DNA of 64,000 nt. Source: an uncultured Bacillota bacterium. GTDB lineage: Bacteria; Bacillota; Clostridia; Lachnospirales; Lachnospiraceae. The notes beneath the pieces are model-generated. The model was not told where the DNA came from, searched no databases, and saw only the letters and a list, made by a program, of their open reading frames with translations. The DNA lies in the NCBI GenBank assembly GCA_949291945.1, contig CASEXH010000001.1, positions 208,240-272,239 on the forward strand, in the 5' to 3' direction. Of this stretch, positions 7,734 to 17,465 are shown in pieces; position 1 is the first letter of the stretch, and every line of letters starts with the position of its first letter. Position numbers and translations under genes: made by a program.

Positions 7734-9674
7734 TTACTGTTTTTCCAGTTTCATCACAGGACTCTCCCCGTCTGTCTCTCCTGGTTCTGTTTTTTCCACT
7801 GTAGAGAAGTCTTCCGGATTGGTCAGGATCACCATGGTAGTGGCCGGATATCCGGCAGCCTTGATAATCTCCAGATCTGCCTCTATCAGCACATCTCCTT
7901 TATGGACCATATCCCCGTCAGAAACTTTCTTGGTAAAACCTTTTCCTTCCAGCTTTACTGTATCGATTCCTACATGGATCAGCAGTTCTCCCCCTGCTTT
8001 TGTGGTAAGGCACACCGCATGTCCGGTTTCAAAAATATTGCTGACCTGTCCGTCGCAGGGTGCGGTAATTTTCCCCTCTGAAGGCTCTACTGCAACGGTA
8101 GTGCCCAGCATTTCTGAGGCAAAGGTCTCATCCCTGACTTCTGTAAGAGGAACTACTTTTCCCTTTACCGGGCTGACTAAAATCTCTTCTTTTACTTCTT
8201 CCCTGCCTTCTTTGTCAGAAGTTTCTCCGGCAATTTCTTTTCTCTCTTCTCCGATCTCTCCCGTCTGACTGCCTGTCTCTGCTGCCGGGACAGGCCGCTG
8301 ATCCTTATAAAGCAGGAAGGAGATCACGAAAGCAACGCCTACTGCAATGACCATTTCGATAAAATACTGAACAGGCTCGTCCAGACACAGGAGGATTCCA
8401 AAGATACCGGTAACCCCTGTTCCTTTGGCGCCCAGGTGTACGATGGAAGCATAAAGAGCGCCGCATCCGCCGCCGATACATCCGGCGATAAAAGGTTTAA
8501 AGAACCGCAGGTTTACACCGAAGATCGCCGGTTCTGTGATACCCATAAAAGCACTTAAGGAAGAAGGCAGTGCCAGAGATTTTACTTTTTTGTCTTTAGA
8601 TTTAAGAGCTACCGCAAGAGCTGCAGCACCCTGGGCAATATTGGCCGCACTTGCCAGAGGCAGCCAGTAGGTAACGCCGTACTGGGCGATCTGTCCGATA
8701 TCAATAGCTGTATACATCTGATGGATACCGGTTACTACCGTCGGGGCGTACAAGGCTCCCATAATAAGACTTCCGATACCAAATGGCAGTGTGAGCATCC
8801 ACTGGATGGCATTTAAAATGGCATTTTCCGCCCATACAAAGATAGGACCGATGATCGCCAGGGTAAGGTATCCGGTTACAAAAACACTGACTAAAGGCGT
8901 CACAAAAAGATCCAGAACCTCCGGCACCACTTTGTGCAGCTTTTTCTCGATCACAGAGAGGAGCCATACTGCGATCACTACCGGGATCACATGTCCCTGA
9001 TATCCTACCATGTCAATGTCATAAAGACCGAAGAACACAGACTGGGTCTGGAGAACGCCGTCTGTAGCCACAGTATAGGCATTCTGGAGAGAAGGGTTGA
9101 TCATAATCATGCCAATAACCGCTCCCAGATAAGGATTGGCTCCAAAGGCTTTCGCCGCCGAAAAAGCGATGAGGATCTGCAGGAAGGTATAAGCCGTATT
9201 GCTGAACAGACTGGCAAATACATAAATTGAACTGCTGGTGTCCATGTTGATAAAGCCGTTATTGATCATAAAATCCAGAGAATTCATGATCCCCATAAGA
9301 AAACCGCTGGCCACGATCGCCGGTATAATGGGTACGAAAATATCCCCCAAAAGCTTAATGGCCCTCATAAATACATTCTGCTGTTTGGCAGCAGCCTCCT
9401 TAGCTTCTGCCTTTGTGCTTGCAGTAATGCCTGCAATGGCTATAAACTGATCAAACACTTTATTGACCGTTCCTGTTCCCAGAATAATCTGAAGCTGTCC
9501 GGAAGCTTCAAAAACTCCCTTTACTCCCTCAATATTTTCCAGAGCTCCTTTATCAGCCTTATTGTTATCGGCAATAACCAGACGGAGCCTTGTTGCACAG
9601 TGGGCGGCCGAAACAATATTTTTGCTTCCGCCTACTTTTTCCAGAATTTCCTTTGCGGTCTTTCCGTAGTCCAT
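7734..9674 (-). CDS. scrA: PTS sucrose transporter subunit EIIBCA
   Basis: A 646-residue sucrose-family phosphotransferase permease that imports and phosphorylates sucrose. The EIIB domain is at residues 1 to about 85 with the phospho-cysteine in AAHCATRLRLV. The membrane EIIC domain spans about 105-460 with many hydrophobic helices and a GITEPAIFGVN motif. A charged linker rich in Glu and Lys follows (about 470-500). A C-terminal EIIA(Glc/Crr)-type domain carries the phospho-histidine in LLIHVGIDTVKLEGKGF. Carrying its own EIIA makes the transporter independent of a separate Crr. AAAGGAGAG precedes the ATG. It is first gene of scrA-scrB and is likely repressed by the LacI-type protein encoded at 9900-10934. 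Confidence 0.94.
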   Translation of the reverse strand: MDYGKTAKEILEKVGGSKNIVSAAHCATRLRLVIADNNKADKGALENIEGVKGVFEASGQLQIILGTGTVNKVFDQFIAIAGITASTKAEAKEAAAKQQNVFMRAIKLLGDIFVPIIPAIVASGFLMGIMNSLDFMINNGFINMDTSSSIYVFASLFSNTAYTFLQILIAFSAAKAFGANPYLGAVIGMIMINPSLQNAYTVATDGVLQTQSVFFGLYDIDMVGYQGHVIPVVIAVWLLSVIEKKLHKVVPEVLDLFVTPLVSVFVTGYLTLAIIGPIFVWAENAILNAIQWMLTLPFGIGSLIMGALYAPTVVTGIHQMYTAIDIGQIAQYGVTYWLPLASAANIAQGAAALAVALKSKDKKVKSLALPSSLSAFMGITEPAIFGVNLRFFKPFIAGCIGGGCGALYASIVHLGAKGTGVTGIFGILLCLDEPVQYFIEMVIAVGVAFVISFLLYKDQRPVPAAETGSQTGEIGEERKEIAGETSDKEGREEVKEEILVSPVKGKVVPLTEVRDETFASEMLGTTVAVEPSEGKITAPCDGQVSNIFETGHAVCLTTKAGGELLIHVGIDTVKLEGKGFTKKVSDGDMVHKGDVLIEADLEIIKAAGYPATTMVILTNPEDFSTVEKTEPGETDGESPVMKLEKQ

Positions 9675-9720
9675 GATGACTCTCCTTTCTCTTTGTCCTT
9701 TTCTTTTTATGATAATATGT

Positions 9721-9756
9721 AATCGATTTTATATCTTTATGTAAATAATACGTAAA
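9721..9756 (-). promoter_or_regulatory. scrAB promoter with candidate ScrR operator
   Basis: On the minus strand a weak -35 TTTACG (9756-9751) and -10 TATAAA (9733-9728) are 17 bp apart. The 8-bp palindrome AATCGATT (9721-9728), with the central CG typical of LacI-family operators, overlaps the -10 end and start site. Repressor bound there would block initiation. The hexamers are weak, so the exact start is inferred. Confidence 0.45.
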
Positions 9757-9787
9757 AAAATGCCATTTGTAAAGATGGCATTTTTAC
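9754..9787 (-). terminator. Terminator of the GNAT-scrR operon
   Basis: The stem AAAATGCCAT/ATGGCATTTT around an 8-nt loop has T-rich flanks on both strands, so it can end minus-strand transcripts leaving scrR. It lies immediately upstream of the scrA -35 region and insulates the sucrose operon. Confidence 0.75.
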
Positions 9788-9899
9788 TGATAATCGTTAT
9801 TTATTTTTGTATAAAATGCATGCAAAGCAGCTTTTCCGCTCCTGAAAAGCGCCCTTACTTTTTCAACCGCACCCTTTCAATACATGATATCGTTATCAC

Positions 9900-10934
9900 C
9901 TATTCTTGTTCGTTCACGATCTGAAATCCCAGTTTCATCTCAATAGGGATCTTCTCTCCCCGCTCGATTACGTCCAGAAGGAGCTCTGCCCCCCGGATCC
10001 CGCTGGTCTTATATCCGAAATGCACGGTGGGGATCCCCCCGGTGACGGCTTTTAAAAACTGATTGTCTCCGAATCCGGTGACTTTTATGCTGCTGCCCTT
10101 TAAAACGTATTCCATCCTTGATCCGGAATCCTGGACTTCCTGAGGAATCTTTTTTTTGCTGCAGGCAAGAATTGCTTCTATAGCCCCTGCGGCGATGGTA
10201 TCTGTAGCGCAGGACAAAACGGCAATATCCTTCTTTTTCTCCAGAAGATCTAAAGCCGCCTCATATCCGGATTCCATGGTAAACTGTGATTTTCTGGTAT
10301 ATTCTTCTTCCAGTTCCGCCCCCAGGCTCTTCAGACCTGCCCGAAATCCCTCTTCTCTGGCAGTTCCTACGGCTTTATCCTCCCTGGTAACCCCGATATA
10401 TGCAATTCTTCCTTTCTCCCCGGCAGCGGCTGCCGCAATTTTCCCCATAGCCTTTCCTGCCCCATAGTCATCATGATAAATACAATTGGCATATTTCGTA
10501 TACTGTCCCACAACCACTACCGGGACCTTGGATTCTTTCAGAAACTTTTTGTGTTCCCCTGTGATCACCGTTGCGATCAGCACGATCCCGTCCACCGGAT
10601 AATTTTCAAACAGCTTCAGATAAGTAATTTCTTTTGCCGGCTGATTATCTGTACTGGCAAGGAGCATCTGATAGCCTCTCCTGGACAGCACCTGCTCGAT
10701 CCCTGCCGTTACACGACTGATGGATTCTGAATTGATCTTAGGCACTACCACTCCAACCAGACAGGCCCGCTTTGTCCGCAGGATCCTGGCCTGGGCGGAA
10801 GGCTGATAACCGGTTTCCTCAATAACCTTTTTAATCTGCTCTTTCTTTTCCTCACTGACATAGCCCCCGTTGAGATATCTGGATACAGCCGCACTGGATA
10901 CCCCTGCAAGCCGGGCGATTTCTTTAATGGTCAT
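9900..10934 (-). CDS. scrR: LacI-family sucrose operon regulator
   Basis: A 344-residue DNA-binding repressor. The N-terminal LacI helix-turn-helix reads MTIKEIARLAGVSSAAVSRY, with the hinge helix at about residues 45-55 (PSAQARILRTKR). The periplasmic-binding-like sensor domain follows (VGVVVPKINSESISRV onward). Position directly upstream of scrA suggests it senses a sucrose-derived ligand. The start at 10934 is preferred to an ATG six bases upstream because GGAGG sits 7 nt from it but touches the earlier ATG. The chosen ATG overlaps the stop of the upstream GNAT gene (ATGA). It is the last gene of an operon of three acetyltransferases. Confidence 0.88.
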   Translation of the reverse strand: MTIKEIARLAGVSSAAVSRYLNGGYVSEEKKEQIKKVIEETGYQPSAQARILRTKRACLVGVVVPKINSESISRVTAGIEQVLSRRGYQMLLASTDNQPAKEITYLKLFENYPVDGIVLIATVITGEHKKFLKESKVPVVVVGQYTKYANCIYHDDYGAGKAMGKIAAAAAGEKGRIAYIGVTREDKAVGTAREEGFRAGLKSLGAELEEEYTRKSQFTMESGYEAALDLLEKKKDIAVLSCATDTIAAGAIEAILACSKKKIPQEVQDSGSRMEYVLKGSSIKVTGFGDNQFLKAVTGGIPTVHFGYKTSGIRGAELLLDVIERGEKIPIEMKLGFQIVNEQE

Positions 10935-11467
10935 TCCCATTCCTCCTCTAATATTGCCATAAGGATATCGTCTCCGTATTTGTCGCCGTCTTTTACAGCA
11001 TCCCGAAGAACGCCCTCTCTTCGGAATCCTGCCTTTTCATAAGCCTTTATTGCTCTCGGATTAAAAGAAAAAACATCCAATTCCACCCGGTGAAGCCTCG
11101 CTTCCCGAAATGCAAAATCCAGGGTACTCTGTATAGCCCAGGACCCGATTCCCTTTCCGCAGTCCTCCGGATGAAAAACAGCGATCCGGAAATTAGCTTT
11201 TCTCAGCTCCCAGTCAATTTCGTTCAGTACACTTTCCCCTATGATCTTCCCCTGGGGAGAAAGGATCAGAAAATCGAACCTGTCCTTGTCGTCAATACAC
11301 TTTTTCAGAAATCCCACTACTTCATCATGGGAAAAATCTGTCCTGCTGCCTGTTAATCTGGCAGTTTCCGGGTCAAAAGGGTGAAAATTGTTTTCAAAGT
11401 ATTCCTCTGCGTCTTCTTTTCTGGCTAAACGGAGGACATATCCGTCTTTCTCATATACCTTGTTCAT
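10931..11467 (-). CDS. GNAT acetyltransferase, RimJ/RimL type
   Basis: A 178-residue acetyl-CoA-dependent N-acetyltransferase. Motif A reads CGKGIGSWAIQSTLDFAF, the acetyl-CoA pyrophosphate loop, followed by LHRVELDVFSFNPRAIKAYE and KAGFRREGVLRDA, the pattern of ribosomal-protein or amino-acid side-chain acetyltransferases. The true substrate is unknown. It overlaps scrR by 4 bp and follows the next GNAT gene by 23 bp, so translation of the repressor is coupled to it. Confidence 0.85.
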   Translation of the reverse strand: MNKVYEKDGYVLRLARKEDAEEYFENNFHPFDPETARLTGSRTDFSHDEVVGFLKKCIDDKDRFDFLILSPQGKIIGESVLNEIDWELRKANFRIAVFHPEDCGKGIGSWAIQSTLDFAFREARLHRVELDVFSFNPRAIKAYEKAGFRREGVLRDAVKDGDKYGDDILMAILEEEWE

Positions 11468-11490
11468 GTCTTGCTGCTCCCTTTTCGAAA

Positions 11491-12066
11491 TTATTCTTTC
11501 TGTTCCTCAGCCTTTTCCCTGGGATCCTGGTCCGGATCATCCGGGATTCTGTACTCATACAGATTAAAATCTGCCCATCCTGTATCTTCATAAAAAATAT
11601 TCAAGGAACCAGCATATTGAAATCCTACCTTCTGATACAGCTTCTCTGCCGGAAGGTTTCCCGCCAGAACATCCAGACGAATAGTTTTCATTCCTCTGTC
11701 TGAGGCCATCTTCACCGCCTCTTCCATCATCTTTTTCCCCAGTCCCCGACCTGAGAATCTGGGATGGACTCCAAAAGTATGCACTGCCAGGACCTGGCAA
11801 GGCCCGGCCTCTGTTTTCCAGGAAATTTCCTGATACCGCTCATTGCAGTTCTGGTTTAAGATCATACAGGCAGCAGTTTTTCCCTCTTCTTCTCCTATAT
11901 AAAGCTCCCTATTTTCCAGGGCTTCCCTGAGCATTTCCATAGTAGGATAGATATCTTTCTTCCACCCGGGCTTGTATTCTGCCTCCTGCATTTCTTCAAT
12001 AAGAGAATCGTAAAAATTCTTTACTTTTCCCAGTTCATCTATGTTTCCGATCCTTATGCCAAACAT
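11491..12066 (-). CDS. GNAT acetyltransferase
   Basis: A 191-residue GNAT-fold protein. The acetyl-CoA loop is in VHPRFSGRGLGKKMMEEAV and is followed by TIRLDVLAGNLPAEKLYQKV, the usual beta5-alpha4 segment. The start at 12066 (MFGIRIGN) was chosen for AAGGAGA 7 nt upstream; an earlier in-frame codon at 12096 overlaps the preceding gene and lacks a site. The very charged C-terminal tail (EKAEEQKE) is unstructured. The substrate is unknown. It is the middle gene of a three-GNAT run that ends in scrR. Confidence 0.82.
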   Translation of the reverse strand: MFGIRIGNIDELGKVKNFYDSLIEEMQEAEYKPGWKKDIYPTMEMLREALENRELYIGEEEGKTAACMILNQNCNERYQEISWKTEAGPCQVLAVHTFGVHPRFSGRGLGKKMMEEAVKMASDRGMKTIRLDVLAGNLPAEKLYQKVGFQYAGSLNIFYEDTGWADFNLYEYRIPDDPDQDPREKAEEQKE

Positions 12067-12092
12067 CGTCTTTCTCCTTAAAATTTCTCTGA

Positions 12093-12602
12093 TCACAGGC
12101 CAAATTCCTGTGCATAGACCACTTCTCCTTTTACCGGCGCTGCCTCTTCCCTCAGTCTTGCCGCCATAAAATTAGGAGAAGGAAAGCCTTCCGGAACCTG
12201 GATCCCCACTTTTTCTGCCGGAACATAGCCGAATTTAGGATAATAGGTTTCGCTTCCAAGGACCAGAGACCAGGAATATCCCAGTTCCCCGGCAATTTTG
12301 TGCCCCTGCCGGATCAGGGCGGCTCCAACGCCCTGTCTCTGATATCCGGGTTTTACAGCTAAAGGAGCCAGAGCCAGCACCGTATCTTTCCCCACCTTTG
12401 CCTCTGTAAACAGGATATGGCCGATAATCTCGCCATGATCCTCCGCTACCAGAGACAGCTCCGGCACAAAGGCCCGGCTCTTTCTTAAAGCTTCTGTCAG
12501 GTCCTGTTCATTGCCGTCTGCGTGTTCTGCTGTTGCAAAAGCTTCTTTGATCAGTTTATATACTTCCTTATGATCTTTTCTTTCTTCCTGTCTGATTTTC
12601 AT
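12093..12602 (-). CDS. GNAT acetyltransferase, YhbS-like
   Basis: A 169-residue N-acetyltransferase of the YhbS group. LAVKPGYQRQGVGAALIRQG is the acetyl-CoA-binding motif A. VLGSETYYPKFGYVPAEKVG is the hallmark segment of this group. The ATG at 12602 was chosen over a GTG six bases earlier, because GGAGAGG is then at 8-9 nt spacing. It is the first gene of the operon and sits behind a TTGACA promoter. Confidence 0.86.
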   Translation of the reverse strand: MKIRQEERKDHKEVYKLIKEAFATAEHADGNEQDLTEALRKSRAFVPELSLVAEDHGEIIGHILFTEAKVGKDTVLALAPLAVKPGYQRQGVGAALIRQGHKIAGELGYSWSLVLGSETYYPKFGYVPAEKVGIQVPEGFPSPNFMAARLREEAAPVKGEVVYAQEFGL

Positions 12603-12638
12603 AGACACCTCTCCGCCATTTGATTTTCTTTAAGATTT

Positions 12639-12668
12639 ATTATCATCTATTCTCCTTATTTTTGTCAA
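12639..12668 (-). promoter_or_regulatory. Promoter of the GNAT-scrR operon
   Basis: On the minus strand, TTGACA (12668-12663) and GATAAT (12644-12639) are separated by 18 bp, about 37 nt ahead of the first GNAT start. A fragment of the dispersed repeat ends 8 bp upstream of the -35. Confidence 0.75.
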
Positions 12669-12676
12669 CCTCCCAA

Positions 12677-12696
12677 AGTCAAAGACCCTTGCGGCA
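12677..12696 (-). repeat. Truncated copy of the dispersed repeat
   Basis: Read on the minus strand, these 20 bases match exactly the tail TGCCGCAAGGGTCTTTGACT of the repeat at 35522-35596. The rest of the element is absent. It lies between the GNAT promoter and the decayed GH1 gene. Confidence 0.8.
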
Positions 12697-12751
12697 CATA
12701 TTTTTAATTTTCCTTACTTTTGCTCCGGGGTTATCTCATAGTTTCTTCCTG

Positions 12752-13940
<1,189 letters not shown>

Positions 13941-13998
13941 TTAGATATTTTACACAAGAGGTCCCCGGACCTGCCTTACTTTTCCTAAGTTTTTTCCG

Positions 13999-14634
13999 TC
14001 AGATCTCTTGCTTTCGGATCTCATTCTCCAACCGGTACAATACATGGCTCATCATAAAAAAGATGGTTTCGTAATGGACATAATCCAGGATATTCTCGTC
14101 CCACATAAATTTCAGCATTGCCGGGAATTCTTCATCGGAATACCAGAACTGGAAGACCGCAGGCAGGAAAGGAAAAATTTCCAGCCGATAGCTTATATCC
14201 CCTACCTGCTCCGGGATCCCGCCCAGTTTTTCACAGGCTCTCGCCAGTTCTTTGGTTTTGTCATCAAAAAATCCTGTATATTTCTGAAAGATATTTCCCA
14301 CAGTCCCGGAAGAAAATACCGTTCCTTTCAGACTGTTCAGGCTGACAAATTTTCCTGAAAGATGGCAGTCCGGTTTGGAATCGCAGAGCACATCATAGAT
14401 GGACATGGCTTCATTATAATCCGTCTGCCTCCAGTCTTTTGTCTCCGGCTCCTGAACCTGGATCTCCCCGGTTTTCCGATTTATCCGGTAAAGACTGCTT
14501 ACAAAAGTAACATAAATATATTCTTCATCACAGGGAAGCTGAAATTTCTCCGTCATCTGTTCCTGGTTATACCGGAGAAATCTCTTGGCCATCTGTCCCT
14601 TCATGATCTGATAGTTGGATTTTGGCATTTCCAT
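13999..14634 (-). CDS. DUF3786 domain protein
   Basis: A 211-residue cytoplasmic protein of the DUF3786 group, function unknown. The features used are the N-terminal MAKRFLRYNQE segment, the middle VSLNSLKGTVFSSG, and the pattern DISYRLEIFPFLPAVFQFW followed by FMWDENILDYVHYET. No membrane segment or catalytic motif is evident. The start at 14634 (MEMPKSNYQ) has GGAG at 8 nt. A frame reaching 14670 overlaps the preceding GNAT gene. It lies 4 bp after that GNAT stop, so the two are cotranscribed. Confidence 0.72.
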   Translation of the reverse strand: MEMPKSNYQIMKGQMAKRFLRYNQEQMTEKFQLPCDEEYIYVTFVSSLYRINRKTGEIQVQEPETKDWRQTDYNEAMSIYDVLCDSKPDCHLSGKFVSLNSLKGTVFSSGTVGNIFQKYTGFFDDKTKELARACEKLGGIPEQVGDISYRLEIFPFLPAVFQFWYSDEEFPAMLKFMWDENILDYVHYETIFFMMSHVLYRLENEIRKQEI

Positions 14635-14639
14635 CTTTT

Positions 14640-15146
14640 TTACTCCTCTGCATACTTTCCGTAAATACAAAGATCATAGATCTTGTCACCCTTGGTAACT
14701 GCCTTTTTCATAACGCCTTCCAGGACAAATCCATTCTTTTCCAGCACCTTTCTGGAAGGAATATTGGGTTCATAGACCAGTCCGGTGATGCGGATAAGAT
14801 CCAGCTCTTTATAAGCCAGAAGGCAGATCTGTCTTACCGCTTCCGTCATGATGCCCCGGGAATAGTATTCTTCTTTCAGCATATAGCCGATCTCTCCGTC
14901 TCTTCTGTAAACATCCGCTTTTCTCTCCACGGAAATATTTCCAACGATCTTTCCATCTGCCAGAATTGCCCGGAAAATCCCATCTTTTCCCTCCTGCTTT
15001 TCCGCCATGCCGATCCACCATTGGGCATTATCTTCTGTATAGGGATAGGGCAGACGGTCAGAAAGGAACTGCCGGTCTGCATTGTGACATAATTTTGCCA
15101 GATCTTTTTTATCTTCCAAAGTCCATGGTTTTAATTCTATTTTCAT
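14640..15146 (-). CDS. GNAT acetyltransferase, RimJ/RimL type
   Basis: A 168-residue N-acetyltransferase. GEIGYMLKEEYYSRGIMTEA contains the degenerate acetyl-CoA loop typical of the RimL/SpeG-like group, followed by IRITGLVYEPNIPSRKVLE and KNGFVLEGVMKKAV. The substrate is unknown. AGGAGGAGA lies about 8-10 nt before the ATG. It follows the LD-carboxypeptidase gene by 21 bp and precedes the DUF3786 gene by 5 bp, making a probable three-gene operon. Confidence 0.85.
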   Translation of the reverse strand: MKIELKPWTLEDKKDLAKLCHNADRQFLSDRLPYPYTEDNAQWWIGMAEKQEGKDGIFRAILADGKIVGNISVERKADVYRRDGEIGYMLKEEYYSRGIMTEAVRQICLLAYKELDLIRITGLVYEPNIPSRKVLEKNGFVLEGVMKKAVTKGDKIYDLCIYGKYAEE

Positions 15147-15167
15147 AGGTGATCTCCTCCTTCTTCT

Positions 15168-16247
15168 TTACCCTTCCTCAAACATACTCTCCCGGAAAAG
15201 GATCTTATTTTCCTCACCGAAAACCTCTGCTTCTACCCCATAGGGAAGGACGCATCTGGGGTGTGCATGGCCAAAATTCACGTTATATATAATAGACAAT
15301 TCCGGATTTCCCACTGCCTCCCGGTATACTTGTTTGTATTCTTCGTAGAAAACTTCGTCCTGGGGTTTTCCTGCCAGGATTCCTGTGATCTCTTCAAAAA
15401 CCCCTTTTTCTCTCAACATTGCCAGTTCACGGGCCAAAAGCTCCGGCTCAGGCTGTTCTTCGCAGGTCTCAATAAAGAGGATCTTTCCCCTCCACTCTTC
15501 TCTTTCCGGGAAAAGTCCGTACCTTTCGCAGATTTCTTTTTCCTCTTTATATCTGGCTCCGGAAAGGGCGTCATATACGCTCTCCGCACAGCCTCCCAGA
15601 AGCTTTCCCCGGAAATGGCCGCTTCCCTGAAGGATCTCAAAGCCTTTTGTATCTTCGTGAGCCGTTCTTTCTGTGCCAAGAGCTGCAACAGAAAAGTCTT
15701 TCCGCTCCTCGTACCAGACCGGGCTGGGACAGATTTCCTTTTTCTCCTGTCCGGCAAAATATCCCTGAAAATATTCTTTTGTATAGGGCAGCATGTCCTT
15801 ACCCATATCCGCCAAATCACAGATAAAACAGGGGCCATAATATGTAGTCAGCCCCAGCTTGTAAAACATCAGGTGATTGATGGTGGTATCTGAAAATCCG
15901 GTAAACAGCTTTGGCTTTGTTTTTACCAGCGTTGCAAATTCCGGATCCTCCATAAGATAAGGGAGAAGGCGGTAAGTATCGTCTCCTCCTATGGCGCAGA
16001 TAATGCCTTTAATAGAATTATCCCGGAAGGCTTCTTTTAAATCCTCAGCCCGTGCCTGGGGATTTTTATCCAGATATTCTATACCCTTTAGAGAATTAGG
16101 CATAAAAACAGGCTCCAGTCCAAACTCCCAGAGGCGTTTTGTACCAAGCGCCACATTATGTCGGCAGGACTCCTCTCCAAGCATTCCGCTGGAAAGGCTG
16201 ACCACCGCCACTTTATCTCCTCTTCTTAACGGTTCCGGCTTTCTCAT
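15168..16247 (-). CDS. LD-carboxypeptidase / MccF-like serine peptidase (S66)
   Basis: A 359-residue member of peptidase family S66, which includes LD-carboxypeptidases of murein recycling and the microcin C resistance protein MccF. The nucleophile serine is in LFTGFSDTTINH at about residue 119. The catalytic glutamate is in ILFIETCEEQPEPE and the histidine in NFGHAHPRCVLP. GGDDTYRLLPYL forms the oxyanion turn. The longer C-terminal domain resembles MccF-type proteins rather than short LdcA, so a role against peptide-nucleotide antibiotics is as likely as murein recycling. No signal peptide is seen, so it acts in the cytoplasm. Confidence 0.87.
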   Translation of the reverse strand: MRKPEPLRRGDKVAVVSLSSGMLGEESCRHNVALGTKRLWEFGLEPVFMPNSLKGIEYLDKNPQARAEDLKEAFRDNSIKGIICAIGGDDTYRLLPYLMEDPEFATLVKTKPKLFTGFSDTTINHLMFYKLGLTTYYGPCFICDLADMGKDMLPYTKEYFQGYFAGQEKKEICPSPVWYEERKDFSVAALGTERTAHEDTKGFEILQGSGHFRGKLLGGCAESVYDALSGARYKEEKEICERYGLFPEREEWRGKILFIETCEEQPEPELLARELAMLREKGVFEEITGILAGKPQDEVFYEEYKQVYREAVGNPELSIIYNVNFGHAHPRCVLPYGVEAEVFGEENKILFRESMFEEG

Positions 16248-16356
16248 AGCTCGTTCTCCTCCTGTAAAATCTTTTGTGTCAGATGTTTCGTTTACATTCT
16301 ATCACAGAGTAATTCCCCCAACAACCGGAGATTAAGCATAGCATTTTTACCTCCCA

Positions 16357-16367
16357 GGTGCTATAAT
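16357..16367 (+). promoter_or_regulatory. Extended -10 promoter of the AEC transporter gene
   Basis: TATAAT at 16362-16367 is preceded by a TGn extension (GTGCTATAAT). No good -35 is seen at 17 bp. The start would lie about 30 nt ahead of the ATG. Confidence 0.6.
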
Positions 16368-16402
16368 CATTTCGACTTTATAAACAACGGGAGATAATTG
16401 CT

Positions 16403-17326
16403 ATGATTTCTATATTGCTGGCCAGGCAGCTGGCCGTACTGTTTCTGATCATGGGCTGCGGATTCCTTCTGGTAAAACTTCATCTTGTGAGATCCCGGGA
16501 AAGCAGGACCCTCTCTGTGATCACCCTATATCTTATCATGCCCTGTGTGATCATTAACGCTTTCCAGATCGATTATTCCAGAGAAATCCGTGACGGTTTC
16601 CTGCTGGCTCTTCTGGCAGCAGTCCTCATCCATGTGATCTTGTTCCTCCTTTGCTGGATCCTTGGGAAACTTCTGAAATTCAGTTCCGTGGAAAAGGCCT
16701 CTCTGATCTACTCTAATGCCGGAAATCTGATCATTCCCCTGGTAACTGCTGTATTGGGAACAGAATGGGTGATCTATGCCAGCGCCTTTCTCTGTGTCCA
16801 GACCGTTGTTCTCTGGACCCACGGCCAGTCTCTCATGAAAGAAAGCAAAGGGATAAGCTGGAAAAAGATCCTCTCTAATATTAATCTGATTGCTATTTTC
16901 ATAGGGGTCCTGCTGTTTTTTACCCAACTTCCTCTGCCCTCTGTAGCTACGGATACCATCGACACCTTATCTTCCACCATCGGGCCTGTAAGCATGCTGA
17001 TCCTGGGAATGCTCTTGGCAGAAGTCCGTTGGAAAGAGGTTTTCACAGGAAAGCGGATCTATCTGATCGTTCTTCTGAAAATGGTGGTATTTCCCGGAGC
17101 GGTACTGCTGTTTCTCCGTTTTCTCAGTCATGCAGTTCCCATGGCTCACGCACAGACCATCTTGCTCATCAGTCTTCTTGCAGTGATCACCCCCTCGGCC
17201 ACTACTATCACCCAAATGGCCCAGCTCTACGACAATCATGCCCCATATGCCAGTGCCATTAACGTGCTGACTACCCTGGTCTGTATCCTGACCATGCCTC
17301 TGATGGTGGCCTTATATACCTTGTAA
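16403..17326 (+). CDS. AEC-family (auxin efflux carrier-like) transporter
   Basis: A 307-residue integral membrane protein with about ten hydrophobic helices in two inverted halves, as in the AEC/MdcF family. YLIMPCVIINAFQID in the first half and LISLLAVITPSATTITQMAQLYD in the second are the two broken-helix regions characteristic of the fold. Bacterial members export or import small organic acids such as malate, but the substrate cannot be inferred. AACGGGAGA lies 8 nt before the ATG. It is monocistronic and followed by a long stem-loop. Confidence 0.88.
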   Translation: MISILLARQLAVLFLIMGCGFLLVKLHLVRSRESRTLSVITLYLIMPCVIINAFQIDYSREIRDGFLLALLAAVLIHVILFLLCWILGKLLKFSSVEKASLIYSNAGNLIIPLVTAVLGTEWVIYASAFLCVQTVVLWTHGQSLMKESKGISWKKILSNINLIAIFIGVLLFFTQLPLPSVATDTIDTLSSTIGPVSMLILGMLLAEVRWKEVFTGKRIYLIVLLKMVVFPGAVLLFLRFLSHAVPMAHAQTILLISLLAVITPSATTITQMAQLYDNHAPYASAINVLTTLVCILTMPLMVALYTL

Positions 17327-17340
17327 TTTATATGATACCA

Positions 17341-17402
17341 GGGCCAAAAGGTCTACCCACTTATGAGCTTGCTCATAAGTGGGGGTAAGACCTTGGGGCC
17401 CG
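17341..17402. repeat. Long imperfect stem-loop after the AEC gene
   Basis: Nested complementary arms: GGGCC/GGCCC outside, AAGGTCT/AGACCTT in the middle, and CCCACTTATGAGC/GCTCATAAGTGGG near a tiny loop. Over 62 bases most positions pair. It lacks an immediate T-run, so it is more elaborate than a plain terminator and may be a mobile palindrome or a 3' stabiliser. Confidence 0.65.
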
Positions 17403-17416
17403 CCCCTATATGAGCA

Positions 17417-17463
17417 TAAAAGGGGGACTGTCCTAAAACTCAGATTCAGAAGCAGTCCCCTTT
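17417..17463 (-). terminator. Terminator of the large surface protein gene
   Basis: On the minus strand, just after the stop at 17466, AAAGGGGACTG pairs with CAGTCCCCCTTT across a loop of about 20 nt and runs into TTTTATG. The arm GGGGGACTGTCC also resembles the termini of some insertion sequences, but no second end is visible. Confidence 0.65.
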
Positions 17464-17465
17464 AT

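Noticed and set aside
9754..9787. Riboswitch in the scrA leader
   Set aside because: The hairpin is upstream of the likely scrA promoter and looks like the terminator of the preceding operon.
17417..17463. Insertion sequence end or MITE
   Set aside because: GGGGGACTGTCC resembles some IS termini, but no second end, target duplication or transposase is visible; a terminator explains it.
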